In this document: positions 30,692 to 40,703 of the stretch, one piece after another
Layout of the letters: each line of letters begins with the position of its first letter
Numbering within the stretch: position 1 is the stretch's first letter
NCBI RefSeq assembly: GCF_001606025.1
Contig: NZ_CP014945.1
Coordinates: 2,542,001 to 2,606,000 of the forward strand
Length of the DNA: 64,000 bases
From: Psychrobacter alimentarius
GTDB lineage: Bacteria; Pseudomonadota; Gammaproteobacteria; Pseudomonadales; Moraxellaceae
Direction of reading: 5' to 3'
Program-made: the position numbers and the translations under genes
Notes under the pieces: model-generated
What the model saw: the letters and a program-made list of their open reading frames with translations, nothing else
Told to the model about the DNA's origin: nothing
Databases searched by the model: none

Positions 30692-31783
30692 TTAGAATTT
30701 GTATTCTAGACCAGTACCAATTACAACTACTTTAGCATCGCCAGACGTGCGAACTAATTGATCATTCTCTTCACGTGAACTATCAGTCCATGTATAAGCA
30801 GCATTATCAGCTTTATTCATACCAGCATAAGCATGCATGATGATGTTGTCTTTAAAGAAGTATTTACCACCAACAACGATTTGGTCTGAATCAGAGTTAT
30901 TAAAACCGTTTAGGTTGCTAGTGTTGTTGTACTGAGCATAAATAGAAGCTGGACGAGCAAAGTTAGTTAAGCCCATTTGACCACTAACAATTAAACCTTT
31001 TTCTTTCTTACTATCGCTTGAGTTATCAACACCATCATAATCAGCTACTTGATATAAAACACCAAGTGTTACAGGCGCTGCGATATATTTACCTAGATCA
31101 ACACTAGTTGTAGCACGGATGATATCACCCTCAATGTTTTGATCTTTGTCATATGCAATACCAGCAGTAAAGCCTGTGCCTTGATCAAACATAGCAGCAA
31201 CACCGAAACCAGCATTATCATTGTTGTTTGCATCGTCAGAGCTATACATTGCTGTAAATTGTAATGGTAGGCCATCATACTTAGGCGCAGTCCAAATCAC
31301 TGAACTTGGGATACGGTTACTATCCGCCATGTTCAATGCATCAACAGCTTCGTTTTCATTTTGTGTAGTACCTAGGTTATCCCAGTAACCTTGACCAACA
31401 ACAACATTGTCAATACTAGCTAAGCTTGATTGGTTTTTACCAACACGGACCTCACCAAACTGCTTGTTTACAACACCAAGATACGTATCACGGTTAGTGA
31501 AACCATTGTTATCACCATCGATGCGCGTGCCATACTCTAACTGATAGATAACATCAGTGTTAGCAGTCATGGCTTCAGAGCCTTTGATACCGATACGTGA
31601 AGCATGAGAGTTAATCTCTACTGTATCTTCATCATAGTTGAAAGCAGGAAAACCTGTGTTTGAATCAAAATCGGTATTAACATAATCAGCCGCTAAGAAT
31701 GCTTTACCATAGACAGTAGGTGCTGCATTGGCTGCAGATACAGATAGGGCAGCAACTGCTGTAGCTAAAAGTAGTTTTTTCAT
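30692..31783 (-). CDS. Gram-negative porin
   Basis: 363 residues. A signal peptide (M-K-K-L-L-L-A-T-A-V-A-A-L, cleavage after A-N-A) is followed by 'APTVYGKAFLAADY', the usual first strand of general porins. Alternating beta-strands continue, with 'LEYGTRID', 'TYLGVVNKQFGEVRVGKNQS' (the family's constriction-loop region) and the last strand ending 'GLEYKF' with terminal Phe for outer-membrane insertion. Asp/Asn-rich loops suggest an acidic surface. It presumably forms a trimeric channel for small solutes. A GGAGATA ribosome binding site lies before the ATG. Single gene with terminator. Confidence 0.9.
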   Translation of the reverse strand: MKKLLLATAVAALSVSAANAAPTVYGKAFLAADYVNTDFDSNTGFPAFNYDEDTVEINSHASRIGIKGSEAMTANTDVIYQLEYGTRIDGDNNGFTNRDTYLGVVNKQFGEVRVGKNQSSLASIDNVVVGQGYWDNLGTTQNENEAVDALNMADSNRIPSSVIWTAPKYDGLPLQFTAMYSSDDANNNDNAGFGVAAMFDQGTGFTAGIAYDKDQNIEGDIIRATTSVDLGKYIAAPVTLGVLYQVADYDGVDNSSDSKKEKGLIVSGQMGLTNFARPASIYAQYNNTSNLNGFNNSDSDQIVVGGKYFFKDNIIMHAYAGMNKADNAAYTWTDSSREENDQLVRTSGDAKVVVIGTGLEYKF

Positions 31784-32142
31784 GGGGTATCTCCACTTTA
31801 CAATTTTAGTAATAAGCGAGCTATTATTAGCTGGTGCTCACAATGGTATCGTCACAAATCCTCAAAGATATAATGTGTAACTGGCTACCGAGATTAGTCA
31901 GAAACAAGTGTGGCGAAGTTCTATTACAGTAAGATGAAAAAAACCATGACTTACATAACTGGGATTAAAAAAGTAACTGCCATGTAAACTTAGGTCTTTA
32001 TCGGTCTGTTGCGTAACATCCGTTACCAAACTCATACTTCGAGTACAAGCATAACAACTTTGACATAATTTGCAACATATTTTTTCGCTTTTTAAACTTA
32101 TCAATTTATCATCGTAAAATTATCACTCAATAATCAAAGCGC

Positions 32143-32180
32143 CAAAAAAAATCCCTATCCAGTCAACTAGATAAGGATTC
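32143..32180 (-). terminator. Probable glcB terminator
   Basis: AATCCCTATC/GATAAGGATT stem with one mismatch and a ten-base loop. Eight A's on the left become a U-run on the minus strand. It lies about 150 bases after the glcB stop. Confidence 0.65.
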
Positions 32181-32249
32181 TATTGATTAATATTATTACT
32201 AATAAATTGAAACCACCTTAACGAATATACCCTTACCATCGTAAATAAC

Positions 32250-32277
32250 GCGCTATTTATCTACGAATAAATAGCGC
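32250..32277. repeat. Perfect 11-bp hairpin after glcB
   Basis: GCGCTATTTAT (32250-32260) pairs exactly with ATAAATAGCGC (32267-32277) around a six-base loop, CTACGA. No T-run follows on either strand. Confidence 0.7.
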
Positions 32278-32326
32278 TAACAAAAACGATATATTTTATT
32301 ATTAGGTGCAATAAAAGGAAATAAGC

Positions 32327-34525
32327 TTAGCTGTTTGCCTTCAAATCGAGACGGGCTTGATGCAATAGTGGCTCAGTGTAACCGCTAGGTTGCTCGCGTC
32401 CTTTAAATATCAAATCACAAGCGGCCTTAAAAGCATAAGAGCCATCAAAATTGTCTGCCATCGGTTGATACTCGCTGTCGGCTGCATTTTGCTCATCAAC
32501 GACTTTGGCCATGCGCTTCATCGTCTCTATCACCTGCTGCTCGCTCACCACGTCATGATGCAACCAGTTGGCAATATGTTGACTTGAGATGCGCAAAGTC
32601 GCTCGGTCTTCCATTAGCCCCACATCATCGACATCGGGCACCTTAGAGCATCCAACCCCTTGATTGACCCAGCGTACAACGTAACCCAAAATCCCTTGCG
32701 CATTATTTTCCAATTCTTGCTGTTTTTGCTCTTCTGTCCAATTGGTGTCTTTTGCCAATGGAATGGTCAAGATATCATCCAAACTTGCACGCTCACGCGA
32801 CTTTAAGCGATCCTGTACGTCAGCAACATTTACTTGGTGATAATGGATACTATGCAAGGTTGCCCCTGTGGGTGATGGTACCCAAGCCGTCGTAGCGCCT
32901 GATTGAGGATGCGCCATTTTGGTCTCCATCATCTCTTTCATCTCGTCAGGCTTTGCCCACATTCCTTTGCCAATCTGAGCATGCCCCTGTAGACCTGTCT
33001 CTAAACCAATGTCGACGTTCCATTGCTCGTAGGCTGGTTGCCAAGCTTGTGATTTCATCTCCCCTTTTGGCACAAATGGACCTGCATTCATGCTGGTATG
33101 CATCTCATCACCAGTACGGTCTAAAAAGCCTGTATTAATAAAGATTACACGCTCTTTCGCTTGGCGAATGGCCTCTTTTAGATTGACCGTCATGCGACGC
33201 TCTTCATCCATAATTCCAATTTTAAGACTGTAACGTTTTAAGCCTAATAAATCCTCTGAGGCATTAAAAAAATCATTGGCCATTTTGACTTCTTCTGGAC
33301 CATGCATTTTTGGTTTAACGATATACATGGAACCCTTACGTGAATTCGATAACTCGTTTCTACCGTTAAGATCATTGAGCGACAATAGTGGAGTAACCAA
33401 GCCATCCATCAGACCTTCGAAGATTTCCTCTAAGCCATCACCCAAATCGACTAAAATAGCAGGGTTTTGCATTAAATGACCGACATTACGGATCAATAGC
33501 AATGAGCGACCTGGCAAGATAAGCTTGCCGCCGTCTGGTGTATTATATTCACGGTCTGGGTTTTGCTTACGTGTACGAGTCTTGCCGCCTTTTTCGAAGG
33601 TCTCTTGTAAGTCGCCATTCATCAAACCAAACCAGTTGCGATATACCTCTACTTTTTCCTCTGCATCGACCGCAGCAACTGAGTCTTCACAATCTTGAAT
33701 TGCGGTAATCGCTGACTCAAGGAGCACATCATTGATATTAGCCGGATCGTCTTTACCGACTGGATGGCTGGCATCAATCTGAATCTCTACATGCAGGCCA
33801 TTATTTTTTAGCAAAATACCCGTTGGATTTTCTGCTTCATCAACAAAACCAACAAACTGCGCAGAATCTTTTAATGACGTACGACTATCGCCTTGAACCA
33901 CTTCAAGTTGACCATCAGCCACTTTAAAGCCTGTTACATCAACGTATGAGCCTGATGCTAAAGTAAAGTTGTCATCTAAAAACTGTTTGGCGTAAGCAAC
34001 AACAGCAGCACCGCGAGTTGGATTGTAGCTGCCCTTCGCTTCTTGACCATTATCATCGCTGATAACGTCTGTACCATATAGGGCATCATATAAGCTGCCC
34101 CAGCGTGCATTGGTAGCATTTAGAGCATAGCGAGCATTACGTACTGGTACGACCAACTGAGGTCCTGCAATATGTGCAATTTCGTCATCGACATTTTCTG
34201 TACTAACCGCAAAGTCATCACCTTCTGGCAGTAAGTAACCAATATCTTGCAAGAACGTTTTATAGGCAGGATAATCGATTTGACCATCCTTGGCAGGGTG
34301 TTGTAGATGCCACCGATCAATTTGTGCTTGAATCTTGTCACGAGTCTCTAGTAGCGCCTTATTGCGTGGCGTAAACTCTTTGATAACCTTTTCAAAACCC
34401 GACCAATAACTCTCTGAATCAACACCGACTTTTGGCAGTACTTCGTTTTCAATAAAGTCATATAACTGCTGGTCGATGGCAAGAATGCCTTTTTGAATAC
34501 GATTGGCGTTAGAAGACTGACTCAT
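32327..34525 (-). CDS. glcB: Malate synthase G
   Basis: Malate synthase G condenses glyoxylate with acetyl-CoA to malate, the second glyoxylate-shunt step. The 732-residue length is that of the G isoform (about 723), not the A isoform. Recognised: '[18 protein letters not shown]', '[17 protein letters not shown]', '[14 protein letters not shown]', the metal-binding '[13 protein letters not shown]', '[16 protein letters not shown]' and the C-terminal '[15 protein letters not shown]'. Single gene, far from aceA. Confidence 0.96.
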   Translation of the reverse strand: MSQSSNANRIQKGILAIDQQLYDFIENEVLPKVGVDSESYWSGFEKVIKEFTPRNKALLETRDKIQAQIDRWHLQHPAKDGQIDYPAYKTFLQDIGYLLPEGDDFAVSTENVDDEIAHIAGPQLVVPVRNARYALNATNARWGSLYDALYGTDVISDDNGQEAKGSYNPTRGAAVVAYAKQFLDDNFTLASGSYVDVTGFKVADGQLEVVQGDSRTSLKDSAQFVGFVDEAENPTGILLKNNGLHVEIQIDASHPVGKDDPANINDVLLESAITAIQDCEDSVAAVDAEEKVEVYRNWFGLMNGDLQETFEKGGKTRTRKQNPDREYNTPDGGKLILPGRSLLLIRNVGHLMQNPAILVDLGDGLEEIFEGLMDGLVTPLLSLNDLNGRNELSNSRKGSMYIVKPKMHGPEEVKMANDFFNASEDLLGLKRYSLKIGIMDEERRMTVNLKEAIRQAKERVIFINTGFLDRTGDEMHTSMNAGPFVPKGEMKSQAWQPAYEQWNVDIGLETGLQGHAQIGKGMWAKPDEMKEMMETKMAHPQSGATTAWVPSPTGATLHSIHYHQVNVADVQDRLKSRERASLDDILTIPLAKDTNWTEEQKQQELENNAQGILGYVVRWVNQGVGCSKVPDVDDVGLMEDRATLRISSQHIANWLHHDVVSEQQVIETMKRMAKVVDEQNAADSEYQPMADNFDGSYAFKAACDLIFKGREQPSGYTEPLLHQARLDLKANS

Positions 34526-35038
34526 GTTGTTATCCTTATCTGTACGTGAGGTGTGTTAATACGAATTGCTACCACAATGATAAACAGTGACGATCTGGCA
34601 TTGGTTCCTAACTTGGATGACATACGACGCAAAATTTCTTTGACTCAAATAGATATAAACAGATCTCATCCTACTTTCTGCTATTTATATCGCAGTGGCA
34701 ATTGCTATAATATGTACCATTCCTTATTGCAGGACTATTAATCAGTCTATATGACTGGCAATTAAAGTACGTCGTTAATAAAATTAAGTACAATAGAGCA
34801 AAATCTCATCCTACTATCAAATAAAGAAATAAACAAGAAAACACCATTCACCAAGTAAATATTGGGGTTGTATATTAATGATACTCTATGCATCATCTGT
34901 CCTAAAGAGTTTTACCCATACTCTTCGGTCGAAAATTAATATATAGATATAAAGCGAATTATTATCGATAACGCAATTCCTGCTGAAATATACTTTGCTC
35001 AATATTTGCACCCGATTACGACATAAATACATTCAACT
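34526..35038. other. Divergent glcB/miaE intergenic region
   Basis: 513 AT-rich bases between divergent genes, holding both promoters. A 13-base direct repeat ATCTCATCCTACT lies at 34663-34675 and 34803-34815. No ORF with a ribosome binding site and no strong hairpin was seen. Confidence 0.45.
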
Positions 35039-35788
35039 ATGACCAATACTATGAATAAAGAAAGCAAAAATGTAAGGCATGACCCTGTTAACGTCACTAA
35101 CAATGGTATGAATAACGCAGTTGATACCAGCAATGATATAGCAGAAGATAGTGTCGATATCGCAAAACTGCGCACGCCCATCAAAGTAGATTTGTCTTTT
35201 GTTTATGACTTTTTGGGCGCTAGAACCACACAGTCTTGGGTCGATGCAGCGATTGCAAATTTGCCTTTGATCATACAGGATCATGCCAACTGTGAAAAAA
35301 AGGCGGCTGGTACCGCAATGAATATGATGTTCCGCTATGAGTTTTCTTATGATTTGCAGTGTAAGTTGGCACAATTGATCAGAGAAGAGATGCTACATTA
35401 TGAGCAAGTGCTCGGTATCATGAATGATCGAGGACAAGATTGGGAATATCTCAGTGCTGGGCGTTATGCCAAAGGAATGCTAAAACATAAGCGTACTTAC
35501 GAGCCAGCAGCCATGATAGATGTCCTCATTATTGGCGCATTTATCGAAGCGCGTTCGTGCGAACGGTTTGCAGCGTTAGCTGAAGTGATCAATGACGAGC
35601 GTTTGGCAAAATACTATTGCTACTTACTAAAGTCAGAGAGTCGTCATTTTGAGGATTATCTGGCATTGGCGCAATCGCTGTCAGAAGATAGTATCGATGA
35701 GCGCGTGGCCTTCTTTAAAGAAGTAGAGGCGGAACTGATATCAAGCCCCGATACTGAGTTACGTTTTCATAGTGGCGCACCTGTCTAG
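35039..35788 (+). CDS. miaE: tRNA 2-methylthio-N6-isopentenyladenosine-37 hydroxylase
   Basis: MiaE is a non-haem di-iron monooxygenase that hydroxylates the isopentenyl group of ms2i6A37 in tRNAs. The 249-residue protein has the ferritin-like four-helix bundle and iron ligands in family motifs: 'DHANCEKKAA', 'REEMLHYEQV', 'IEARSCERF' and 'SESRHFEDYLAL'. An Asn/Asp-rich N-terminal extension of about 40 residues precedes the domain. No clear ribosome binding site marks the start, and ATG codons at 35039, 35051 and 35108 are all possible. It ends before a perfect 25-bp hairpin. Confidence 0.9.
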   Translation: MTNTMNKESKNVRHDPVNVTNNGMNNAVDTSNDIAEDSVDIAKLRTPIKVDLSFVYDFLGARTTQSWVDAAIANLPLIIQDHANCEKKAAGTAMNMMFRYEFSYDLQCKLAQLIREEMLHYEQVLGIMNDRGQDWEYLSAGRYAKGMLKHKRTYEPAAMIDVLIIGAFIEARSCERFAALAEVINDERLAKYYCYLLKSESRHFEDYLALAQSLSEDSIDERVAFFKEVEAELISSPDTELRFHSGAPV

Positions 35789-35823
35789 CTCACACTCAGC
35801 TAGTTTATTATTAATGTAACTAA

Positions 35824-35878
35824 AAAAGGTATAGTCACTATCTCGAACGACGTGTTCGAGATAGTGACTATACCTTTT
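35824..35878. terminator. Perfect 25-bp hairpin, bidirectional terminator between miaE and the acidic-protein cluster
   Basis: The arms at 35824-35848 and 35854-35878 are exactly complementary over 25 bases around the five-base loop GACGT. They start with AAAA and end with TTTT, so both transcripts end in U's. This is much longer than the other terminators here. Confidence 0.85.
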
Positions 35879-35941
35879 ATATATCAGTGCATAATGAATT
35901 GGTTATACTACAAAATAGAGAGACTGCTAGATAGTGCACGG

Positions 35942-36148
35942 TTACTTATCACTTTCCATCAATGGACTATCGTACTGCTTATGGTCTTTGGCAATACGGT
36001 GCGGGTCATGATCTTCAGTAGCTCTCTCAGCCGCTGCTGGGTTTACTTTTTGCAATGCATCATCAGGAACAATACCATTATTGTCATCCGCATCTTTTAA
36101 CTGATGGCCAGTATTCTTTTCTTGTTTATCATCATCGGGTAAGCTCAT
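35942..36148 (-). CDS. Small acidic, probably disordered protein (cluster member 4)
   Basis: 68 residues, almost without hydrophobic residues and rich in Asp, Glu, Lys and Asn (P-D-D-D-K-Q-E-K-N, D-A-D-D-N-N, E-D-H-D-P-H-R). No Cys or Trp, no signal peptide and no membrane segment. An AAGGAATAAAG ribosome binding site precedes the ATG, which supports a real gene. It is the last of four similar small genes read from 37209 to 35942. The composition is like hydrophilins or other stress-related disordered proteins, but I recognise no family. Confidence 0.65.
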   Translation of the reverse strand: MSLPDDDKQEKNTGHQLKDADDNNGIVPDDALQKVNPAAAERATEDHDPHRIAKDHKQYDSPLMESDK

Positions 36149-36208
36149 CTTTATTCCTTAGTATGTATTCCATGTTGATATGGCTTCTTACCGAAATCCT
36201 ATTCTTCG

Positions 36209-36589
36209 TTATCTGTTGCTATTCTTTTGATCAGGATTTAGTACGCGTGTCTGAGCATTATCGATATTGGCATAACGATTCATGTCATTAACATTGTAGC
36301 TATCAGGGGCTTCACTCCCAACAGTATCTTCATTAATATTGTCATCAAAGCCATTGCTGTCTTGATCGCGGCGATCAGGTTGGCGAGCTGGGTTGTCATT
36401 ATCATTCACATGTTCTGAGTCAACTACATCTTCTGTAAAGGTATCTGTGCCTTTATTCTCAGTGAGATTTTCATCAATCTCATCGTGATTACTAGGATGA
36501 GTATTCCCAATATGGCTTTCATCAACTGTTTGATGCGCCTCGGTTTCTGCAATTCGAGATTTGGTTAGCGCAGGGTCTTTGGTTTCCAT
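36209..36589 (-). CDS. Small acidic, probably disordered protein (cluster member 3)
   Basis: 126 residues dominated by Asp, Glu, Asn, Thr and Ser, with no Cys or Trp and no hydrophobic core. It contains 'DESHIGN', resembling 'AESHIDN' in the 83-residue neighbour, which hints at common ancestry. An AAGGATATAATA ribosome binding site lies just before the ATG. It is 102 bases downstream of member 2 and 60 bases upstream of member 4, on the same strand. Function unknown. Confidence 0.65.
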   Translation of the reverse strand: METKDPALTKSRIAETEAHQTVDESHIGNTHPSNHDEIDENLTENKGTDTFTEDVVDSEHVNDNDNPARQPDRRDQDSNGFDDNINEDTVGSEAPDSYNVNDMNRYANIDNAQTRVLNPDQKNSNR

Positions 36590-36691
36590 TATTATATCCT
36601 TATCATTATTATTAGATCTGGTTGTTCATACGTTTAAAATACTCGCGCACTTTTATGACTTATCACATGTATGGCTCATCATATTCTTCTG

Positions 36692-36943
36692 TTATTCATT
36701 GCCTTTTTGACTTAAATCATAAGCGTTTAAATCGGCAACATTTTTGCCACCTGCGGGTAAGTCTTCTTCTTTACGAGGATCTACATATATCTCATCTGTT
36801 TCTTGTGAGTCTTGCTCAGGTCCATCGATATTTGGCTGATATTTTCGACCTTCATAACTGTCTTTAGAATTATCGATGTGCGACTCAGCTGGATCTCTAA
36901 CTGGTACGGCTTCTTCACCGTTTGGATGATTATTGATTGACAT
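36692..36943 (-). CDS. Small acidic, probably disordered protein (cluster member 2)
   Basis: 83 residues, strongly hydrophilic, with 'AESHIDNSKDSYEGRKYQP' and 'EDLPAGGKNVADLNAYDLS'. The GAGGAG ribosome binding site suits the ATG at 36943; a second ATG at 36946 is too close, and one at 36970 lies upstream of the site. Same strand as its three neighbours. No family recognised. Confidence 0.62.
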   Translation of the reverse strand: MSINNHPNGEEAVPVRDPAESHIDNSKDSYEGRKYQPNIDGPEQDSQETDEIYVDPRKEEDLPAGGKNVADLNAYDLSQKGNE

Positions 36944-37038
36944 CATTCGCTCCTCAGTTTTATAGCGCAAACTTTCATTAAATGGTTAAATCTCACATTA
37001 CATTTAAAAGAAAATTACTTAAGAAAAAACCAGTAAAG

Positions 37039-37209
37039 CTATTTGTCTGTACGCAAGTCATCTTCAATAAATGGTGTTTGCTCTTCTTCGCTTAACGATT
37101 CAGGCTTGTTTACTTCTTTGGTTTCTTCAAGGTTCTCTGCAATTTTCTGACTGTCTGCTTGCGCCGCTGCTTTATCAATATCTGAGCTATCATTATTAGT
37201 ATTACTCAT
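37039..37209 (-). CDS. Small acidic protein, 56 residues (cluster member 1)
   Basis: A short frame with ATG at 37207-37209, TAG at 37039-37041 and an AGGAACAG ribosome binding site. The product is rich in Asp, Glu, Lys, Asn and Ser (M-S-N-T-N-N-D-S-S-D, K-P-E-S-L-S-E-E-E-Q) and ends F-I-E-D-D-L-R-T-D-K. Composition, size and strand match the three genes downstream, so it is probably the first gene of the cluster. Its promoter must lie in 37210-37470. Confidence 0.6.
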   Translation of the reverse strand: MSNTNNDSSDIDKAAAQADSQKIAENLEETKEVNKPESLSEEEQTPFIEDDLRTDK

Positions 37210-37586
37210 AATCTGTTCCTATTGTTATTATTGCTAAGTTTATGATTTTATATATCACTTTTGAACTATAGTGGTAGATCTACGAATTTTTTAAAACATA
37301 GTCCGTAGACGAATGCTGCTTCGACAAATCTACCGTTTACTCTGTCCTACTATTTACTCTGTGTAGTATAGGGAGAATATTATGGTTGCTACCAGTGTGG
37401 TGCCGTATCAATATGTGAATAAATGTGAGGTTACAAGACAGTTTGTAACTTTGACAGCCAATGTTTTTGTAAAAATAAAAAACCGAGCGTTGAAAATCAC
37501 AACGCTCGGTTAGAGAAGTAAAATTTTGATATTGAAGGTAATTATTTAATTATGACCTTTAATAACCACCTCAAATTAGATCATTA
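37210..37586. other. Region between ppk and the acidic-protein cluster
   Basis: 377 bases. It holds the ppk terminator (37471-37513) and, left of it, the presumed cluster promoter. AT-rich; I could not choose a -10/-35 pair with confidence. No plus-strand gene seen. Confidence 0.45.
37471..37513 (-). terminator. ppk terminator
   Basis: A perfect 12-bp stem AACCGAGCGTTG/CAACGCTCGGTT with loop AAAATCA. The A-rich left flank gives a U-run on the minus strand. 75 bases after ppk. Confidence 0.9.
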
Positions 37587-39848
37587 TTATTGAACATAAG
37601 TGGTCGGCTCTTCTACACTATTAATGGTTTTGAGCAAATGCGCTTGCGCTGTGTGCGGGGCTTCTCCAGCTGCTGGCTGTATCTGTTGCCAGACGCCATT
37701 GCCATTCAGTGCCCACGCTTGTGTGTTGTCGTGTAGGTAATTGAGTAAACCGTCTTCATACACTTGCTTAAACAACTTTTTATTTTCAATCGGAAACGCC
37801 ACTTCCACACGGTGGAATAAGTTACGATCCATCCAATCAGCACTACCGCAGTATAAACGCTCTGCTCCATTATTATAAAAGTAATAAATACGTGTATGCT
37901 CTAAAAAGCGACCAATCACAGAGCGCACCGTGATGTTTTCGGACAAGCCTTTGACTTGCGGACGTAGGCAGCACATCGAGCGCAAAATCAGCTCAACCTT
38001 GACCCCTGCTTGTGAAGCATCATATAACTTGCCAATCAATCGACGCTCAGTTAAAGCATTAGCTTTGATGATAATATGCGTGCGTTTGCCGGCCTTTGCA
38101 TGAGCAATTTCATCGTCGATAAAGCTCATGAGTTTTTCGTGTAATGTAAAAGGGGCATGCAGCAGTTTTTTAAGGTTGGCAGGTTTACCCATACCTGTCA
38201 GCTCTTGGAAGATTTTGTGTATATCTTCTGAGATGTCAGGATCTGCGCTAAACAGCCCATAATCGGTATACACTTTAGCATTAGCGGCATGATAGTTACC
38301 TGTGCCTAAATGAACATAACGGCGAATGCGGTTATCTTCACGGCGCACAATAAGCATCAGCTTCGCATGTGTCTTGTAGCCAACGATTCCATACACAACA
38401 ATCGCGCCCGCTTCTTGTAAATAGTTTGCTACAGCGATATTTGAGGCCTCATCGAAGCGCGCGCGCAGCTCGATAACGGCAGTCACTTCTTTACCGTTAC
38501 GAGCCGCGGCTGCTAATGCTTTGACAATTTCTGAATTGGTGCCTGAGCGATACAGCGTTTGCTTGATGGCGAGTACTTTTGGATCGCTTGCCGCCTGCCA
38601 TAGCAAATTAATAATGGGCGAAAACGCATGGAACGGATGATGTACCAGCACATCACTTTTACGCATGGCCGCAAACATGCTTGTCGCCTTGTCCAGCTTG
38701 TCCATCTCACGGCGGAACTCTTTTGGCACGACATGAGTAAAGGGCTGATAACGCAGCGCAGGAATATTAAAATCAAACAATAAGCGCGTTAAATTGACAG
38801 GGCCATTGACTCGGTACAATTGATTGTCATGCAACTCGAACTCATCAAGTAAGTAATCACTGATGTGTACGGGGCAATCAGTGGTGACTTCCAAACGTAC
38901 TTTGTCACCAAAACGACGGTTCTCTAGTTCGCCTTCTAGCGCTTTGGCGATGTCCTCAACATCATCAGCCAAATCCAAGTCAGCATTACGTGTCAGTCTG
39001 AACTGATGGCAGCCTGTTACACTCATGCCAGGGAATAAGTCACCAATATGTTCATGAATAATGGCTGATAACATTACATGATGCTCTTTACCACCTGTCA
39101 ATTCGTCCGGCAGACGAATTACTCGCGGCAGACTGCGCGGTGCTGGCACAATGGCTAGATTAATATCACGACCAAAAGCGTCTTTGCCTTCCAAGGTTGC
39201 GATGAAGTTTAAGCTTTTATTAACCAGACGCGGAAACGGATGCGCAGGATCAATGCTAATCGGTGTCAATACGGGCGATACTTGCTCAATGAAGTAACGC
39301 TTCATCCAAGCGGACTGCTCAGCATTGAGCTCATCACGCTTTAGGTAACGGATATCCTCGAGGGCAAGGGCGGGCAAAATATCTTCGTTAAGAATACGAT
39401 ATTGCTCATCGATAGCATCATGGGTAATGGTAGAGATTTCATTGAGCAACTCGCTAGGACGCATACCATGAGCGCTGGTCGACACATCTCCCATGCTAAA
39501 CTTTTGCATGATACCCGCCACACGAATCTCAAAAAACTCATCGATATTTGAGGAAAAAATCATTAAGAAAAATAAACGCTCAAGCAGCGGATGGTGTGGA
39601 CTGGCGGCCTGTGCCAAGACACGCAAATGGAACTGTAACAATGACAAGTCGCGATTGATATAGCTGCTGGGTGAATAGCTGCCATCTTCTGAGCGTTGCC
39701 ACTCGACCTCAGCCAACTCTTTACCACGACTTTCTGTATCAATATCATTATTTACGTCAGTAACATCATTTATGTTCATTGTCTCATTAGTCCTGATAGC
39801 GCTATTCACATCCTCATTCTTATTTTTCTGATCGTACACATCTGTCAC
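37587..39848 (-). CDS. ppk: Polyphosphate kinase 1
   Basis: Ppk1 makes inorganic polyphosphate from ATP by a phosphohistidine intermediate, at the membrane. 753 residues. An Asp/Asn-rich N-terminal extension (about 55 residues) precedes the '[16 protein letters not shown]' N-domain. '[14 protein letters not shown]', '[12 protein letters not shown]' and the catalytic region '[15 protein letters not shown]', with the autophosphorylated His, are all present, as is '[19 protein letters not shown]'. The start is GTG at 39848, seven bases after GGAG; no better ATG is near. The CYTH-CHAD protein at 12417-14042 is another polyphosphate-related gene in the window. Divided from the acidic-protein cluster by its terminator. 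Confidence 0.95.
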   Translation of the reverse strand: MTDVYDQKNKNEDVNSAIRTNETMNINDVTDVNNDIDTESRGKELAEVEWQRSEDGSYSPSSYINRDLSLLQFHLRVLAQAASPHHPLLERLFFLMIFSSNIDEFFEIRVAGIMQKFSMGDVSTSAHGMRPSELLNEISTITHDAIDEQYRILNEDILPALALEDIRYLKRDELNAEQSAWMKRYFIEQVSPVLTPISIDPAHPFPRLVNKSLNFIATLEGKDAFGRDINLAIVPAPRSLPRVIRLPDELTGGKEHHVMLSAIIHEHIGDLFPGMSVTGCHQFRLTRNADLDLADDVEDIAKALEGELENRRFGDKVRLEVTTDCPVHISDYLLDEFELHDNQLYRVNGPVNLTRLLFDFNIPALRYQPFTHVVPKEFRREMDKLDKATSMFAAMRKSDVLVHHPFHAFSPIINLLWQAASDPKVLAIKQTLYRSGTNSEIVKALAAAARNGKEVTAVIELRARFDEASNIAVANYLQEAGAIVVYGIVGYKTHAKLMLIVRREDNRIRRYVHLGTGNYHAANAKVYTDYGLFSADPDISEDIHKIFQELTGMGKPANLKKLLHAPFTLHEKLMSFIDDEIAHAKAGKRTHIIIKANALTERRLIGKLYDASQAGVKVELILRSMCCLRPQVKGLSENITVRSVIGRFLEHTRIYYFYNNGAERLYCGSADWMDRNLFHRVEVAFPIENKKLFKQVYEDGLLNYLHDNTQAWALNGNGVWQQIQPAAGEAPHTAQAHLLKTINSVEEPTTYVQ

Positions 39849-40016
39849 GTCACTACTCCTTTTACGTTATCAATACGCCATCATTTTTTGCACTGTTTTT
39901 ATGCGTTGTTGCTTTTTGGTGTGGTTGCATTACCCTTTTTTATAGCAGTTATTTATGACAAAACATACCGTTGCTGTCCACAATCTATGTTGTTCAAGAT
40001 GAGTACAACTAAACAA

Positions 40017-40703
40017 TCAATCCGACTGCGGTAAGACTGCATTTTTCATACGTTTTTTGATAATACGCTGTTTGTTACGTAGACGTCTATCACCTTGATT
40101 GTCTTGATAATATTTTGGATTGGTCAGCATAGCAATAAGCAAAGCAGATTCATCGCGATTCAGTTTGGCAGCAGATTTGTCAAAATAGTGCTGAGCGGCA
40201 GCTTCGATACCATAGATGCCATTACCAAACTCTGCCACATTGAGATAAGCGGTTAGGATGCGCTGTTTGTCCCAAAACGTTTCGAGCATTAACGTAATAA
40301 CCGCCTCTTCACCTTTACGAACGTATGAGCGATGAGAGGTCAAAAATAGGTTTTTTGCCAACTGCTGGGTGATGGTTGAACCGCCAGCAGACATTTTACC
40401 TGTCTCTTCATTTTTCTTACGTGCTGCTTCAATGCCTTTGAAATCAAAACCATTATGCTGGCTAAACGTCGAATCTTCACTCACTATCGCGGCTTGTTTG
40501 GCAGATTTTGCGATGGCGTCATACTCTGCCCAAGTCTGTGTGACCGTGCCACCGGTTAGGCGATGTGTCAGCATAAACATACTATTATTAATAGGCTGGG
40601 TCTTCCAAATCAACAGTAATCCAGCAACCAACACATGGAATGCGACGACTATCATTATCAATGCCAATAATAGTCGTTTGATAAATTTGCTAAAACTTGC
40701 CAT
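40017..40703 (-). CDS. mtgA: Monofunctional biosynthetic peptidoglycan transglycosylase
   Basis: MtgA polymerises glycan strands from lipid II without a transpeptidase domain. 228 residues: one N-terminal membrane anchor (about residues 9-31), then the family 51 glycosyltransferase domain with catalytic Glu in 'VSEDSTFSQHNGFD', 'GGSTITQQLAKNLFL', 'RKGEEAVITLMLE' and 'YLNVAEFGNGIYGIEAAAQ'. The active domain faces the periplasm. Downstream of it, 168 bases away, ppk begins on the same strand; no operon evidence beyond that. Confidence 0.94.
   Translation of the reverse strand: MASFSKFIKRLLLALIMIVVAFHVLVAGLLLIWKTQPINNSMFMLTHRLTGGTVTQTWAEYDAIAKSAKQAAIVSEDSTFSQHNGFDFKGIEAARKKNEETGKMSAGGSTITQQLAKNLFLTSHRSYVRKGEEAVITLMLETFWDKQRILTAYLNVAEFGNGIYGIEAAAQHYFDKSAAKLNRDESALLIAMLTNPKYYQDNQGDRRLRNKQRIIKKRMKNAVLPQSD

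Larger units (their letters stand above)
31784..32326. other. Intergenic region upstream of the porin gene
   Basis: 543 bases. The left part must hold the porin promoter. The right part carries the glcB terminator (32143-32180) and a strong separate hairpin at 32250-32277. A 68-codon frame at 31898-32104 (minus) lacks a ribosome binding site and is not annotated. Confidence 0.45.

Noticed and set aside
31898-32104. 68-codon frame on the minus strand upstream of the porin gene
   Set aside because: No ribosome binding site, odd composition with many Cys and no similarity I can see. It lies in the porin promoter region.
35852-36291. Plus-strand frames opposite the small acidic genes
   Set aside because: They have Cys/Ile/Tyr-rich products of the kind obtained by reading acidic-protein genes backwards, and no ribosome binding sites; the minus-strand frames have good ones.
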